Assembly: GCF_000222765.1 (NCBI RefSeq)
Contig: NZ_AFUE01000001.1
Location: forward strand, 1 to 64,000
Reading direction: 5' to 3'
DNA: 64,000 nucleotides
Source of the DNA: Streptococcus cristatus ATCC 51100
GTDB lineage: Bacteria; Bacillota; Bacilli; Lactobacillales; Streptococcaceae
Below are positions 7,892 to 18,090 of the stretch, one piece after another. The notes beneath the pieces are model-generated. The model was not told the origin of the DNA and did no database searches. It saw nothing but the letters and a program-made list of their open reading frames with translations. A program made the translations under genes and the position numbers. Numbering within the stretch: position 1 is the first letter of the stretch; each line of letters opens with the position of its first letter.

Positions 7892-10800
7892 ATGAAAAAG
7901 AAATATATTATTAGTTCAGTTGCGGCACTAGCTACACTTGGTGTGTGCGGTTATGCGATCATGCAGTATCAAGCAGATAAGCCACAAGAACAAGCAAGAA
8001 ATCGAGTGGCCTATGTAGAAAAGAAATCTACAAATAAGCAGGACAATAAATCTCAAAAAGCCGAGAAATTGACACCTGAGCAGATTCAGGCCAAAGAAGG
8101 CATTACTGCTGAGCAGATCGTTGTCAAGATTACGGACCAAGGCTATGTGACTTCACATGGCGATCACTATCATTACTATAATGGCAAGGTCCCCTTTGAT
8201 GCAATTCTGAGTGAAGAGTTGATTATGCGGGATCCAAATTATCAATTGCAGGAGTCAGATATTGTCAGCCAAGTAAAAGATGGCTATATTATCAAGGTTG
8301 CAGGCAAATATTACCTATATCTGACAAATGCCAAAGAAACCAGCAATGTTCGTTCAGTTGATGAAATCGCACGGCAAAGACAGATTCATCCTAGCAAGGA
8401 AGAAGTCGAAGGCAGTTCTGAAGCTAAATCGGGTCAAACTGTTAGCAGAAAAACACAAGACTTCAGTCGTCCAAGTGCCGCTTATGCTGCAGGAAAGAGA
8501 ACCTATCAAGCAGAAGGCACTGCATCGAGTCGGAGCAATGGCGCCTATACAACAGATGACGGCTATGTTTTCAGTCCATCTGATGTGATTTCGGATACAG
8601 GAGATGGCTTCCTTGTGCCACATGGCGGTCATATGCACTATATTCCTAAAAGTGATCTGTCGCCAGGTGAATTAGCGGCTGCCCAAGCCTACTGGGATTC
8701 CTTGCAGCGAGGCAAGCAAGTAGCTAGTCCAGCTGAAAATCCTAATACAGGAGGAGAAGCTTCTGCTCCTACAGCTAAAGCATCGGAAAATCAACATGCA
8801 GGAACTGCGACTAAGCCAGCGCATCAAGCTGACAAGGGACAGACTGCTAAACCAGCTCAACCGTCCAAACCTGTCCAATCAGATGCTGGGTACGGAGTTA
8901 AACCAGCTGAAAAAGCAGAAGATGCACCATCAAGTTACCAAACCTTACTTGAGAAACTTTACCATACACCAAAGGAAAAACGCTATGTTGAAAAAGATGG
9001 TCTTGTCTTTGATCCAAGCAAAATCGTTAGACGGACCGCAGAAGGAGTAGCCATTCCGCATGGAAATCACTACCACTTTATCCCTTACAGCAAACTGTCT
9101 GCCCTAGAAGAAGAAATAGCTCGGAACATTCCTGTTGCTGGCCAGAAGACTTATCCTAAGGCTACTGCAAGTACACCAAGCCAGCCTAGTCAACCAGCAA
9201 ATCCAAGTCAGCCAGCCAAACCAGCTGATAAAGATGAGCACGATCATGGTTTCCATGCTGAACATGTCATTTCAAAAGATGAGGAAGGATACGTTGTCCA
9301 ACATGGCGGACATGCACATTATTTCTTCAAAAAAGATTTGACCAAAGATCAGATTGCAGCAGCAGAAGCGAACCTGGCTAAGCTCAAAGATTCAAGCCAA
9401 TCCAGTCAAGTCAGCACAGAATATGACCGTTTTTCTCGTGACGCAAGTGACGAAGAGAAAATCGCGTATATTTCCAAGACTTATGGCGTACCGCGTGAAG
9501 CAATTAAGATTTCAAAAGGCTTCTTTGTCTTTAATAATCCGGATCAAGACTACGATCCGACCCATATCCACCCCTATGCTGTTCGAAAAGAGCATGTTCG
9601 GATTCCTTTAGAAACTGGAAATCCAGAGCTGGACTTCCTAAACGAGCTTTATACAACAGCCCTGCGTTCAGGTCTGTCTCCATACAGTATTCAGGTTGAA
9701 AATGGTCAATTTGTCATTCCTCATGGAGATCACAACCACTACATTCGTGTCCAATCCAAAGGATTGAATCTAGGCTTGAAGAATAAAATCCCAGCCTTGC
9801 AATCAGCTTATCAAGCAGGAGGCTATAATGAAAAGGCTGTTCTAGAAAAGGTGGATGCCCTCTTGGCAGCTAGCCGAACCATTTATGCTAAAGACCTGCT
9901 TATGCAACGTCGAATCGAGCTAGCTCTCGGTAATTTTGTAGAAACCATGAAGCAATTGCCAAGCAATTCAACAGAGGGATATTTGGCCAGCCTAGATCAA
10001 TTTGATAAGCACTACATTCATGTTGATGAAAAAGCGAAAACGGAAGAGCTGACCGAAGTTGATAAAAAATATCAAGAATTGGTTGACAAGATCAAACGTT
10101 TGGAAACGGACAGCTACAATGTGAATAAAACTAGCTTACTCGCTGAATTGCAGACAGCTAAGGTAGAAAAAAATGAAGCTAAGATAGCTGAGATTGAGCA
10201 GCTATTGGCAAGTCTGCAAGATTATCAAGATCGGACAGGAGTGACCTCCGTCGAGTATCTCAAAGCTTTCTATCTTGCGGTTGATGATGCTCGTTTGCAG
10301 CCAGAACTTCGTAAGAAAGTTGCTGATTTGACGCTCAAGCTTTATAAATCTCAGGCCTTTATTGAAGCGGTAGACCTGAAAGCTCTTTTCTTGGAACTCT
10401 ATCAAACCAAGCTCGAAGTTGATAAGGCTCTGGCAAGTGGCGAGGCAGCTTCGGCCAAGGATAAAACGGTTCTGGATACCGAAAAGGTGGACGACCACAG
10501 TTATAAGACGGCTATCTATGATTTCTTGAAAGAATTGTATGGAGAATTTGCACCGCAGCCTACAGAGGAAATCTCAGAAGAAACTCTCCAAGCTCTCTTC
10601 CAAAAAGGTCAAGAACTTTTGGAAAAAGTAACGGATTCGACTGTGCAAGAAAATTATCAAAAGCAACTCGCAGCACTTCGAACTGATTTGCAAGAATCTC
10701 GCAAAGATAAAGAAACCATCTTAGCAGAAACGAAAACGTTCTTGGCTCAAATCGTTGAAACCTTAAAAGAACAGCAAGCATCTGCAGCGCTCAAGGATAA

Positions 10801-11188
10801 AGAGACTTATCTTAAAATTTACAATTTGCTGATGTCCGCCCACAAGATGCTTGAGGAACAACAGGGGACAGATGAGCAATTTGCCAAGGTAGATGGTCTA
10901 TTGGATAAATTATCCGATCCGAATGAGGACAAAGCAGCCCTGCTAGCCGAAGCAGAAGCGCTCTTTAATCAACTTCAAGCCAACAAGCCGGCTCCGACTG
11001 AAACTAAAACTGAGACGGAGGCTAGTCCGACTGAGGAAAATAAAGAAGAAAAACCTAGCGAGGCTCCTAAAGAGACTGTGGAAGAGTCAAGCTCACCAGC
11101 TACTCCTGAAGTAGAAAAATCAAATTCAGCAGCTCCTTCAGAAAAAGAGGCCGAAAGTCAAGTGACATCAGAAGCCAATAAGCAGTAA
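7892..11188 (+). CDS. Histidine-triad surface protein (Pht family)
   Basis: A 1098-residue surface protein of the pneumococcal histidine-triad family, thought to bind zinc and hand it to AdcAII. Five HxxHxH triads start at residues 89, 244, 390, 471 and 611, with extra histidine clusters near 450 and 560. The N-terminus has one hydrophobic segment with LGVC around Cys19, like pneumococcal Pht proteins, but not a standard lipobox. Residues 280-350 and 425-450 are proline/alanine-rich linkers, 620-1010 is largely helical, and the last 70 residues are an acidic, Glu/Thr/Ser-rich tail. No LPXTG is present. Co-transcription with adcAII is expected from the 8-base spacing. Confidence 0.93.
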   Translation: MKKKYIISSVAALATLGVCGYAIMQYQADKPQEQARNRVAYVEKKSTNKQDNKSQKAEKLTPEQIQAKEGITAEQIVVKITDQGYVTSHGDHYHYYNGKVPFDAILSEELIMRDPNYQLQESDIVSQVKDGYIIKVAGKYYLYLTNAKETSNVRSVDEIARQRQIHPSKEEVEGSSEAKSGQTVSRKTQDFSRPSAAYAAGKRTYQAEGTASSRSNGAYTTDDGYVFSPSDVISDTGDGFLVPHGGHMHYIPKSDLSPGELAAAQAYWDSLQRGKQVASPAENPNTGGEASAPTAKASENQHAGTATKPAHQADKGQTAKPAQPSKPVQSDAGYGVKPAEKAEDAPSSYQTLLEKLYHTPKEKRYVEKDGLVFDPSKIVRRTAEGVAIPHGNHYHFIPYSKLSALEEEIARNIPVAGQKTYPKATASTPSQPSQPANPSQPAKPADKDEHDHGFHAEHVISKDEEGYVVQHGGHAHYFFKKDLTKDQIAAAEANLAKLKDSSQSSQVSTEYDRFSRDASDEEKIAYISKTYGVPREAIKISKGFFVFNNPDQDYDPTHIHPYAVRKEHVRIPLETGNPELDFLNELYTTALRSGLSPYSIQVENGQFVIPHGDHNHYIRVQSKGLNLGLKNKIPALQSAYQAGGYNEKAVLEKVDALLAASRTIYAKDLLMQRRIELALGNFVETMKQLPSNSTEGYLASLDQFDKHYIHVDEKAKTEELTEVDKKYQELVDKIKRLETDSYNVNKTSLLAELQTAKVEKNEAKIAEIEQLLASLQDYQDRTGVTSVEYLKAFYLAVDDARLQPELRKKVADLTLKLYKSQAFIEAVDLKALFLELYQTKLEVDKALASGEAASAKDKTVLDTEKVDDHSYKTAIYDFLKELYGEFAPQPTEEISEETLQALFQKGQELLEKVTDSTVQENYQKQLAALRTDLQESRKDKETILAETKTFLAQIVETLKEQQASAALKDKETYLKIYNLLMSAHKMLEEQQGTDEQFAKVDGLLDKLSDPNEDKAALLAEAEALFNQLQANKPAPTETKTETEASPTEENKEEKPSEAPKETVEESSSPATPEVEKSNSAAPSEKEAESQVTSEANKQ

Positions 11189-11218
11189 AGAAATTTTTTC
11201 TAAATAAATGGAAATGAG

Positions 11219-11258
11219 GAGCGGAAGAGGCGAAAAATGCTTTAAATCCGCTCTATTT
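11219..11258 (+). terminator. Weak terminator after the pht gene
   Basis: GAGCGGA/TCCGCTC inverted repeat with a 21-base loop, followed by an imperfect T-rich tail (TATTTCTAT). Termination may be partial. Confidence 0.45.
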
Positions 11259-11332
11259 CTATATTCTTAGGATGGAGCGTTCGATTTTTGTCATAAAATT
11301 GTAATAGAATTTCTATTTAAATGATATGGTTT

Positions 11333-11351
11333 TGACTGGTTTAACCAGTCA
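11333..11351. promoter_or_regulatory. 19-bp palindromic operator, AdcR-like
   Basis: TGACTGGTTTAACCAGTCA is a perfect palindrome around a central T. It overlaps the likely -35 TTGACT (11332-11337), whose partner is TATGTT at 11355-11360 with a 17-base spacer. It can be read as two overlapping AdcR-type sites, TTGACTGGTTTA and TTAACCAGTCAT, each 10 of 12 to TTAACYRGTTAA. That it binds AdcR is inference; another dimeric repressor is possible. Confidence 0.6.
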
Positions 11352-11419
11352 TTTTATGTTAGTATTATAGCATAGGACTGATTGTAAAATGATACATGTG
11401 CTATTAGAAGGAGATGTCT

Positions 11420-13873
11420 ATGGACAAGAAAATTGGTAAATCCGTTGTAGCAACTGGCATTGCAGCGACAACGATTATTTCTGGTGCGCTCAGCCATCAG
11501 GTAAAAGCGGATGAACTCGTTGAGTCAACGGCTACGAAACCAAAGGCAACAGCAGTTACCGAGAAACCAATTACGACAGCGGATGTAGCAGAAGCGAAGG
11601 AAAAAGCAGATGCTGCCAAGAAAAATGTAAATCAGCAACAAGAGCAAACTAAGAAAGCTGAAGCAGACCTTGAAGGAGCTAAAGCTGCAGTTTCAGAGGC
11701 TCAAGAGAAAGTGGCTACTGCTACTGAGAATGAAAAAGCAGCAACTGAAGAAAACATTTCTCAAGCAGAGACCAGTGTTAAAAAAGCTGAAGAAGAAGTA
11801 ACAGCAAAATCAGAAACTGTCAAAGAAGCAGAAACTGCTGTACAAGAAGCAAGTCAGGCAGTTAAAGACCAAGAAAATACAATTGCTGGCCAGCAATCAT
11901 TGGTGGATGTGGCAGAATCTGAGCTAAACAAAGCCAAAGAACCAGTTCATGCTGAAACTGCAGCTGTGGAAACTGCTAAAAATCAGGAAAATCAAGCTCA
12001 AACAGCTGTGGAGCATGCTAAAAATGAACTAGCAAAAGCAGAACAAGAAGCAAATGCTGCGCCACAAAATCAGGCAGAAATCCAAAACAAAATCAATCAA
12101 ACACAGGCTAACTTAGAGCAGACCAAGCAATTGATTGCTGCAACAAATACAGAGTTGGTGCATGAACAGAAAAATGCAAGTACAGCACCGGTTGATTTAC
12201 GGAATACGACCTATTCGCAATTCTTAGAGAATCTTCGAGATAATTCGAACAACGAAGCTGTAAGAAATGCTGCAGCTGATGCTTTAGCCCTTTACAAACG
12301 TGGTCAGAATGAATTCAAGATCACGGTTAGTTCAAATCCATCTAGCCCAGCTAGCTTGGAAAATAACTTGCAGGCCTTGGAATTGGTTAAGGCCATCAAT
12401 GCCTACCGTCGTAATGCAGGACTCCCAGAACTTTTGGTGGATCCATATGCCAATGTTGCCAGCCAAATTCAGACCTTGTACTTTGAAAAGGCTAACTGGC
12501 ATATGGGTAAGCTGATTGGCAATGAAAACGTAGCCATCAGCTTCAATCCTCAAGGTGCGGTTAATTTCTGGCATAGTGAAAAAGCCTTGTATCAGAAGAT
12601 TGCTGCTCAATACGGCTTGCCAACTGATGAAAGACAACTAGATGCTAATGACATTTATATGAAGGTGGGGCCTAACGTCTTTGCGCAAATTGGTCACTAT
12701 GTCCAAATGATGGATAACAAGGCCAATGCAATCTCTGCTGCCTATGACACTCATCCAAATCAGTTTGGAACTCCATACGGAACTTCAGAAGTTGGATTCC
12801 ATAATGTTCGGAATTTCAATCAAAGAGTTAATAATGGCACATTGCTAACCGTTGAGGCGATGGAGAAACTTCTCCGCAGCGGTGGCAGTCGTGGAGCTGC
12901 CTCAAGTGCCAATGTGACAGCCTTGAAGAATCGTTTGGCAGAGTTGCAAGCGCAGAAAGTTAGCCAAGAGTCTAGCCTGAATCTTTTAAATAATCAGTTG
13001 ACAGATTCATACAAGGCACAGAAAGATCGTGCGGCTGCTGTTGTAAAAGCTAAACAGAATCTTGAAGCTGCTGAGAAAGCCTTAGCTCTGACTCAACAAA
13101 ACTTGTCAGATAAAAAGGCTGCTTTGAAGTCAGCAACAGCAAGAATCGCGTCTGCCCTTTCTCCATATCAGTCTAAATTGCAAAAAGCTCAGGCAACCTT
13201 AGTAGAGGCTAAGAATCAGCTCGCAGCTTTGAAGACGGCTGAGGAAAACAAGAATAAGGCACTAGAAGCGGCCAAAGCTGAATTGGTAGCTGCTCAAAAT
13301 CGTGTAGCTGCAGCTCAGAAGAAAGTTGCAGATCTCAAAACAGCTCCACAACAATTGGAAAAAGCTAAGCAAGACTTGGTTACAGCAGAGGCTGACCTGA
13401 AGGCTAAACAAGTTGTTGCTGAGACTGAGAATGCAAAATTAATTGATTTGCAAACAGTCTACAACGAGTTGCTAGCAAATTACAATTATTTGCTAGACCT
13501 TCTTCCAAAAGAAGTGCGCCAAGCCCTAGCATCGGCTACTACAACTACTTATCAGGCAAATGGTGGACTTAATTTTGCTGCAGCAGGTGCAGGAAGTCAA
13601 ACGCTTCTGACTTCGAATGCAAATTCAGCTTCTCAAGATGAGAAGACTGCGCAGGTTGAACCGACAGCTAATGTAGCTGCTCAGGCTCAGCCAAAGAGTG
13701 ATAATAATACTAATGCTACATCAACTCCAGCGACTCCTAAAGCTTCGCCTAGCCAGTCAGTTGCCCTTCCTAATACAGGAACGGAAGCGGAGCAATTAGC
13801 TTTCCTTGGAATGACTCTCGGTGCAGCTCTTCTCGCAGGTGCAGTGAAACATCGCCGTAGAAAAACTTTATAG
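11420..13873 (+). CDS. LPNTG-anchored surface protein with SEC10/PgrA-like CAP domain
   Basis: A cell-wall protein of 817 residues. It has an N-terminal signal peptide ending near residue 32, a long Ala/Glu/Lys coiled coil (about 50-250), then a CAP-like domain (about 260-490, with LELVKAINAYRRNAGLP and NVAISFNPQGAVNFW) as in SEC10/PgrA surface-exclusion proteins. A second coiled coil (about 500-690), a low-complexity wall spanner, LPNTG at 783-787, a hydrophobic helix and the basic tail KHRRRKTL follow. It is an expected substrate of the sortase at 41610. The ATG at 11420 is preferred to that at 11414, which touches the AAGGAG. The ligand is unknown. Confidence 0.88.
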   Translation: MDKKIGKSVVATGIAATTIISGALSHQVKADELVESTATKPKATAVTEKPITTADVAEAKEKADAAKKNVNQQQEQTKKAEADLEGAKAAVSEAQEKVATATENEKAATEENISQAETSVKKAEEEVTAKSETVKEAETAVQEASQAVKDQENTIAGQQSLVDVAESELNKAKEPVHAETAAVETAKNQENQAQTAVEHAKNELAKAEQEANAAPQNQAEIQNKINQTQANLEQTKQLIAATNTELVHEQKNASTAPVDLRNTTYSQFLENLRDNSNNEAVRNAAADALALYKRGQNEFKITVSSNPSSPASLENNLQALELVKAINAYRRNAGLPELLVDPYANVASQIQTLYFEKANWHMGKLIGNENVAISFNPQGAVNFWHSEKALYQKIAAQYGLPTDERQLDANDIYMKVGPNVFAQIGHYVQMMDNKANAISAAYDTHPNQFGTPYGTSEVGFHNVRNFNQRVNNGTLLTVEAMEKLLRSGGSRGAASSANVTALKNRLAELQAQKVSQESSLNLLNNQLTDSYKAQKDRAAAVVKAKQNLEAAEKALALTQQNLSDKKAALKSATARIASALSPYQSKLQKAQATLVEAKNQLAALKTAEENKNKALEAAKAELVAAQNRVAAAQKKVADLKTAPQQLEKAKQDLVTAEADLKAKQVVAETENAKLIDLQTVYNELLANYNYLLDLLPKEVRQALASATTTTYQANGGLNFAAAGAGSQTLLTSNANSASQDEKTAQVEPTANVAAQAQPKSDNNTNATSTPATPKASPSQSVALPNTGTEAEQLAFLGMTLGAALLAGAVKHRRRKTL

Positions 13874-13884
13874 CAGATAACAGT

Positions 13885-13915
13885 GAAGTGAGTGTTACAT
13901 CTCACTTCATTTTTT
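13885..13915 (+). terminator. Terminator after the LPNTG gene
   Basis: GAAGTGAG/CTCACTTC hairpin with an 8-base loop and a T-run. Confidence 0.85.
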
Positions 13916-14028
13916 ATTGGCTAATTAGTTTGATTGAAACAAATTTAAGAAGAAAATTTTTTGAGATTCAAATAATTCTTAAATTTGGCTAGAAAACATT
14001 CCTTTTATCTGCTTTTCAAGGGATATCA

Positions 14029-14037
14029 TGTTATAAT
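14029..14037 (+). promoter_or_regulatory. Extended -10 promoter of hemH
   Basis: TGT-TATAAT, 31 bases before the hemH start codon; the -35 region is poor. Confidence 0.55.
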
Positions 14038-14068
14038 AGCAGAGGATTTTATACAAAAAGAGGAACTT

Positions 14069-15163
14069 ATGACTAAAAAAGCTATTCTAATGATGACCTT
14101 TGGATCGCCAGAGGGCTATACTTTTGAGGATATTGCAGAATTTTTCACGAATATCCGTCGTGGTGTGCGGCCTACTGATCAGGAGATTCAGCACCTTCAT
14201 GATAATTATCAGCGTATTGGTGGCAGTCCCCTGCAACGCATCACGCGGGCAGAAGTTGAGCTGGTGAAAGAAGCTTTAGTGGGAGAGTATGCTGTCTATT
14301 TTGCTAATAAATTTTCTCGCCCTTTTATTCCAGATGTTATTAAGCAGATGGAGGATGACGGGATTGAGGAATGTATTTGCTTGATTTTAGAACCGCATTA
14401 TTCTTTTTACTCTGTCATGGGGTATGAAAAATTTATTACGAGCCAGACAATTAAATTCCATATTATCAAAGAATGGTATCAAGCTGATGATTTGCTTGGC
14501 TTTTGGGAGGAAGAAATCAGGAAAATCTTGCAGACGCAAGTCAAAGATGAAAGTTTTAAGGTCATTTTCTCAGCTCACAGTGTGCCAGTTTTAGCACTTG
14601 ATTTTGAAGATCCATATATTGATCAGATTATTGAAAATTCACAGTTGATTGCACATCGACTAGGCCTTGCTCCATCTGAGTATACCAATACCTGGCAGAG
14701 CGAAAGCGATATTGGCTTGCCGTGGATCAAGCCAGATGTCTTAGAATATCTCCGAGATCAAACGAACCACCCGCAACATTATATCTTTGTCCCAATTAGT
14801 TTCATCAGCGAACATATCGAGGTACTGTTTGATAATGATGTGGAGTGTCAGGAATTGTGCCAAGAACTCGGTGTGACTTATCATCGTCCACCAATGCCGA
14901 ACACAGACTTCCGTTTGATTGCTGCATTATTAGCGACTATTCGTCAGCATGAAACAGAAGAGCTTCGATACATGCATCCAGAAGAAACAACCTTTGACGA
15001 ATTGGCCCCTTCAGAAGAAAGTAATCAAATTTTAAGCGAAACGGAAGAACTTCAAATGCCTGAATTTGTCAAAAAGTTAATAGAGAAAAAGGGCAGAGAA
15101 AATGTCAAAATGCCTTATTTCATAAAGAAAATGTTAGAAAAAAGAGCGAAAGAATCAAAGTAA
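14069..15163 (+). CDS. hemH: Ferrochelatase family protein
   Basis: A 364-residue chelatase that inserts Fe2+ into a porphyrin. Family motifs seen are [10 protein letters not shown] at the N-terminus, [10 protein letters not shown], the catalytic histidine in [17 protein letters not shown] and FISEHIEVL. The last 60 residues form a tail outside the core with two similar short segments, [13 protein letters not shown] and [13 protein letters not shown]. No other haem-synthesis gene is in the window, and streptococci in general lack the pathway, so the in vivo substrate is unclear. The ATG at 14069 follows AGAGGA; an in-frame upstream extension from 13985 has no ribosome site. Confidence 0.9.
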   Translation: MTKKAILMMTFGSPEGYTFEDIAEFFTNIRRGVRPTDQEIQHLHDNYQRIGGSPLQRITRAEVELVKEALVGEYAVYFANKFSRPFIPDVIKQMEDDGIEECICLILEPHYSFYSVMGYEKFITSQTIKFHIIKEWYQADDLLGFWEEEIRKILQTQVKDESFKVIFSAHSVPVLALDFEDPYIDQIIENSQLIAHRLGLAPSEYTNTWQSESDIGLPWIKPDVLEYLRDQTNHPQHYIFVPISFISEHIEVLFDNDVECQELCQELGVTYHRPPMPNTDFRLIAALLATIRQHETEELRYMHPEETTFDELAPSEESNQILSETEELQMPEFVKKLIEKKGRENVKMPYFIKKMLEKRAKESK

Positions 15164-15258
15164 GTCTAAGATTTACCAACCTAGAAATGAACATTTGTAA
15201 CAGTGCATGTTCTAGGAAATGAAAAATTTCTATTGAAAAGATAGGGTTTTGGGAAAAT

Positions 15259-17094
15259 ATGTCTACAAACAAGCTAATTCAATCCAAGCTGGAACTGTTG
15301 CCGACCAGTCCCGGCTGTTACATTCACAAGGACAAAAACGGTACTATTATCTATGTCGGCAAAGCCAAGAATCTTCGCAATCGTGTTCGCTCTTATTTTC
15401 GTGGCAGCCACGATACCAAGACGGAGGCTCTGGTTTCCGAGATCGAGGATTTTGAGTTTATTGTCACCGAGTCCAACATTGAGGCTCTCCTACTTGAAAT
15501 TAATCTAATCAAGGAAAATAAACCCAAGTACAATATCATGCTCAAGGACGATAAGTCCTATCCTTTTATTAAGATTACCAACGAGATTTATCCGCGTCTA
15601 ATTATCACGCGCCAAGTCAAAAAGGATGGCGGTCTTTATTTTGGGCCTTATCCAGATGTCGGTGCAGCCAATGAAATCAAGCGCCTGCTCGATCGCATTT
15701 TTACATTCAAAAAATGTACCAATCCACCTGCGAAAGTCTGTTTTTATTATCACTTAGGGCAATGTGAAGCCCATACGATTTGCAAGCGGGATAGCCAGTA
15801 TTTCAAGAATATGGCTCAGGAAGTGTCAGATTTTCTAAAAGGTCAGGACAACAAGATTATCGATGAGCTGCGTGATAAGATGAATAAAACGGCTGCAGCT
15901 ATGGAGTTTGAGCGAGCGGCTGAATACCGTGACCTGATTCAGGCTATTGGAACCTTGCGTACCAAGCAGCGGGTTATGGCCAAGGATTTGCAGAATCGTG
16001 ATGTTTTTGGCTATTATGTGGACAAGGGCTGGATGTGCGTCCAGGTCTTCTTTGTCCGCCAAGGTAAGCTGATTGAACGTGATGTCAATCTTTTTCCCTA
16101 TTACAATGATCCGGACGAAGATTTCCTGACCTATATTGGCCAGTTTTACCAAGAAAAATCTCATCTCAAGCCCAATGAAATCTTGATTCCAGCAGACATT
16201 GATGAAGAAGCTGTCCGGGCCGTTGTGGATACTAAAGTAGTCAAGCCTCAGCGAGGCGAGAAGAAACAGTTGGTCAATCTGGCTATTAAGAATGCTCGGG
16301 TCAGTCTCCAGCAGAAATTTGACCTTTTGGAGAAATCCGTTGAGAAAACGCAGGGAGCTATAGAAAATCTAGGGAAGCTCCTCAATATTCCGACACCCGT
16401 TCGGATTGAGTCTTTCGACAATTCCAATATCATGGGAACTAGTCCCGTATCGGCTATGGTGGTCTTTGTCAATGGTAAGCCTAGCAAGAAGGATTACCGC
16501 AAATATAAGATTAAGACTGTGGTAGGGCCGGACGACTACGCCAGTATGCGAGAAGTTATCAAGCGCCGCTATAGCAGGGTGATTCGTGACGGGCTGACGC
16601 CACCAGATCTGATTGTTATTGACGGTGGACAGGGTCAGGTCAATATTGCTAAAGAAGTTATCCAGAGCCAGTTGGGGCTTGATATTCCTATCGCTGGACT
16701 TCAAAAAAATGACAAGCACCAGACCCATGAATTGCTCTTTGGAGATCCTCTTCAAGTCGTGGAACTATCCCGTAATTCTCAGGAATTTTTCCTCCTCCAG
16801 CGCATCCAAGATGAGGTTCACCGCTTTGCCATTACCTTCCACCGCCAGCTTCGATCTAAGAATTCCTTCTCATCGCAACTCGATGGCATCGAAGGCTTGG
16901 GGCCAAAACGCAAGCAAAATCTCATGAAGCATTTCAAATCTCTGACCAAGATTAAAGAAGCCAGTGTCGATGAAATCGTCGAAGTGGGCGTACCGCGAGC
17001 GGTGGCAGAAGCTGTGCAGGCAAAACTCAATCAAACAGAGCCATCCCGACCTTTGTTAGAAGTGGCGGAGCCTTTGGTAGGGTTGGATAGTTAA
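15259..17094 (+). CDS. uvrC: Excinuclease ABC subunit C
   Basis: The nuclease subunit of nucleotide excision repair, 611 residues, making both incisions around a lesion marked by UvrA-UvrB. The N-terminal GIY-YIG domain is visible as GCYIHK...[13 protein letters not shown] (about 15-45), the UVR UvrB-binding motif as [15 protein letters not shown] (about 212-226), the RNase H-like second nuclease in the middle ([17 protein letters not shown]), and tandem helix-hairpin-helix motifs near the C-terminus ([21 protein letters not shown]). The ribosome site is weak (GATAGGG). A terminator follows. Confidence 0.97.
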   Translation: MSTNKLIQSKLELLPTSPGCYIHKDKNGTIIYVGKAKNLRNRVRSYFRGSHDTKTEALVSEIEDFEFIVTESNIEALLLEINLIKENKPKYNIMLKDDKSYPFIKITNEIYPRLIITRQVKKDGGLYFGPYPDVGAANEIKRLLDRIFTFKKCTNPPAKVCFYYHLGQCEAHTICKRDSQYFKNMAQEVSDFLKGQDNKIIDELRDKMNKTAAAMEFERAAEYRDLIQAIGTLRTKQRVMAKDLQNRDVFGYYVDKGWMCVQVFFVRQGKLIERDVNLFPYYNDPDEDFLTYIGQFYQEKSHLKPNEILIPADIDEEAVRAVVDTKVVKPQRGEKKQLVNLAIKNARVSLQQKFDLLEKSVEKTQGAIENLGKLLNIPTPVRIESFDNSNIMGTSPVSAMVVFVNGKPSKKDYRKYKIKTVVGPDDYASMREVIKRRYSRVIRDGLTPPDLIVIDGGQGQVNIAKEVIQSQLGLDIPIAGLQKNDKHQTHELLFGDPLQVVELSRNSQEFFLLQRIQDEVHRFAITFHRQLRSKNSFSSQLDGIEGLGPKRKQNLMKHFKSLTKIKEASVDEIVEVGVPRAVAEAVQAKLNQTEPSRPLLEVAEPLVGLDS

Positions 17095-17104
17095 TATATA
17101 AAGC

Positions 17105-17127
17105 AAGACCGTGTAAACGGTCTTTTG
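17105..17127 (+). terminator. Terminator after uvrC
   Basis: AAGACCG/CGGTCTT hairpin with a 6-base loop and T-run. Confidence 0.8.
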
Positions 17128-17169
17128 TGGCATAATTGGAAAGAAGTGAACCAAAATGGAGAGTCAATT

Positions 17170-17385
17170 ATGATTTCTATAGAAAAGTCAAATCAGTCTG
17201 AAGTTGAAAAAATTTGCTTTCCTGCGTAAAGATTTTACAAATAAGAATGTAATGATGACACAATTTGAAGATAAATTTATGGATGTTCAGGCTAGTATGA
17301 TTTCATTAGCATTGGAATAGAAAATAAGGATGCACAACTTCATGAAAAACCTCTGCAAGCTCTTTCAATTTGTGGTAAAATAAGA
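17170..17385 (+). pseudogene. Decayed small gene remnant
   Basis: An ATG with a GGAG site upstream opens a frame that stops after 19 codons (TAA at 17227). Coding-like sequence then continues in the +1 frame (FLRKDFTNKNVMMTQFEDKF...) to a stop at 17318, and again in the original frame (IENKDAQLHEKPLQALSICG). The alternation suggests a short gene broken by at least two indels. I do not recognise the family, and chance open frames are not excluded. This is the only content of the 320-base stretch between uvrC and the nitroreductase besides the uvrC terminator. Confidence 0.35.
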
Positions 17386-17414
17386 GTAACAGAAATTAGA
17401 AAAGGAAATCAATT

Positions 17415-18020
17415 ATGAAATTTCTTGAATTAAACAAAAAGCGTCATGCGACTAAGCATTTCAATGACAAACCGATAGATCCTAAGGATGTCCGTACAGC
17501 TATTGAGATTGCGACCTTGGCACCAAGTGCTCATAATAGTCAGCCGTGGAAGTTTGTAGTAGTGCGTGAGCGAAATGAAGCTTTAGCGGGTATTACCTTT
17601 GGCTCTAACCAAGATCAAATCAAGGAAGCTCCAGTGACAATTGCCCTCTTTACAGATACAGATTTGGCTAAGCGGGCACGCAAGATCGCGCGTGTCGCTG
17701 GGGTAAAAAATTTTTCTGATGAGCAGCTTCAATTTTACATGCAAAATTTGCCAGCTGAGTTTGCTCGCTATAATGATCAGCAAAAGAGTGATTACTTGGC
17801 CCTTAATGCGGGTTTGGTTGCTATGAACCTTGTTTTGGCCTTGACTGACCAAGGTATTGGCTCAAATATCATCCTAGGATTTGATAAATCAAAAGTTAAC
17901 GAAGTTTTGGAGATTGATGAGCGTTTCCGTCCAGAACTCTTGATTACTGTTGGTTATACAGATGACAAGCTAGAGCCTAGCTATCGTTTACCAGTTGACG
18001 AGATTATCGAAAAGCGTTAA
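17415..18020 (+). CDS. Nitroreductase family protein
   Basis: An FMN-dependent NAD(P)H oxidoreductase of 201 residues. The N-terminal KKRHATKHFNDKPI and LAPSAHNSQPW motifs form the flavin-binding pocket (S in APSAHNSQP), and the C-terminal GYTDDK...YRLPVDEI pattern is typical. In the family such enzymes reduce nitro compounds, quinones or flavin; the physiological substrate here is unknown. A ribosome site AAAGGAA precedes the ATG. Likely monocistronic or followed by pepV 70 bases on. Confidence 0.9.
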   Translation: MKFLELNKKRHATKHFNDKPIDPKDVRTAIEIATLAPSAHNSQPWKFVVVRERNEALAGITFGSNQDQIKEAPVTIALFTDTDLAKRARKIARVAGVKNFSDEQLQFYMQNLPAEFARYNDQQKSDYLALNAGLVAMNLVLALTDQGIGSNIILGFDKSKVNEVLEIDERFRPELLITVGYTDDKLEPSYRLPVDEIIEKR

Positions 18021-18090
18021 TAAAGTAAAAAATAGAAATCGCGATTTAATTCGGATACTTTAAATTGAAGTGTTTTATAGAGGTGAGAAA

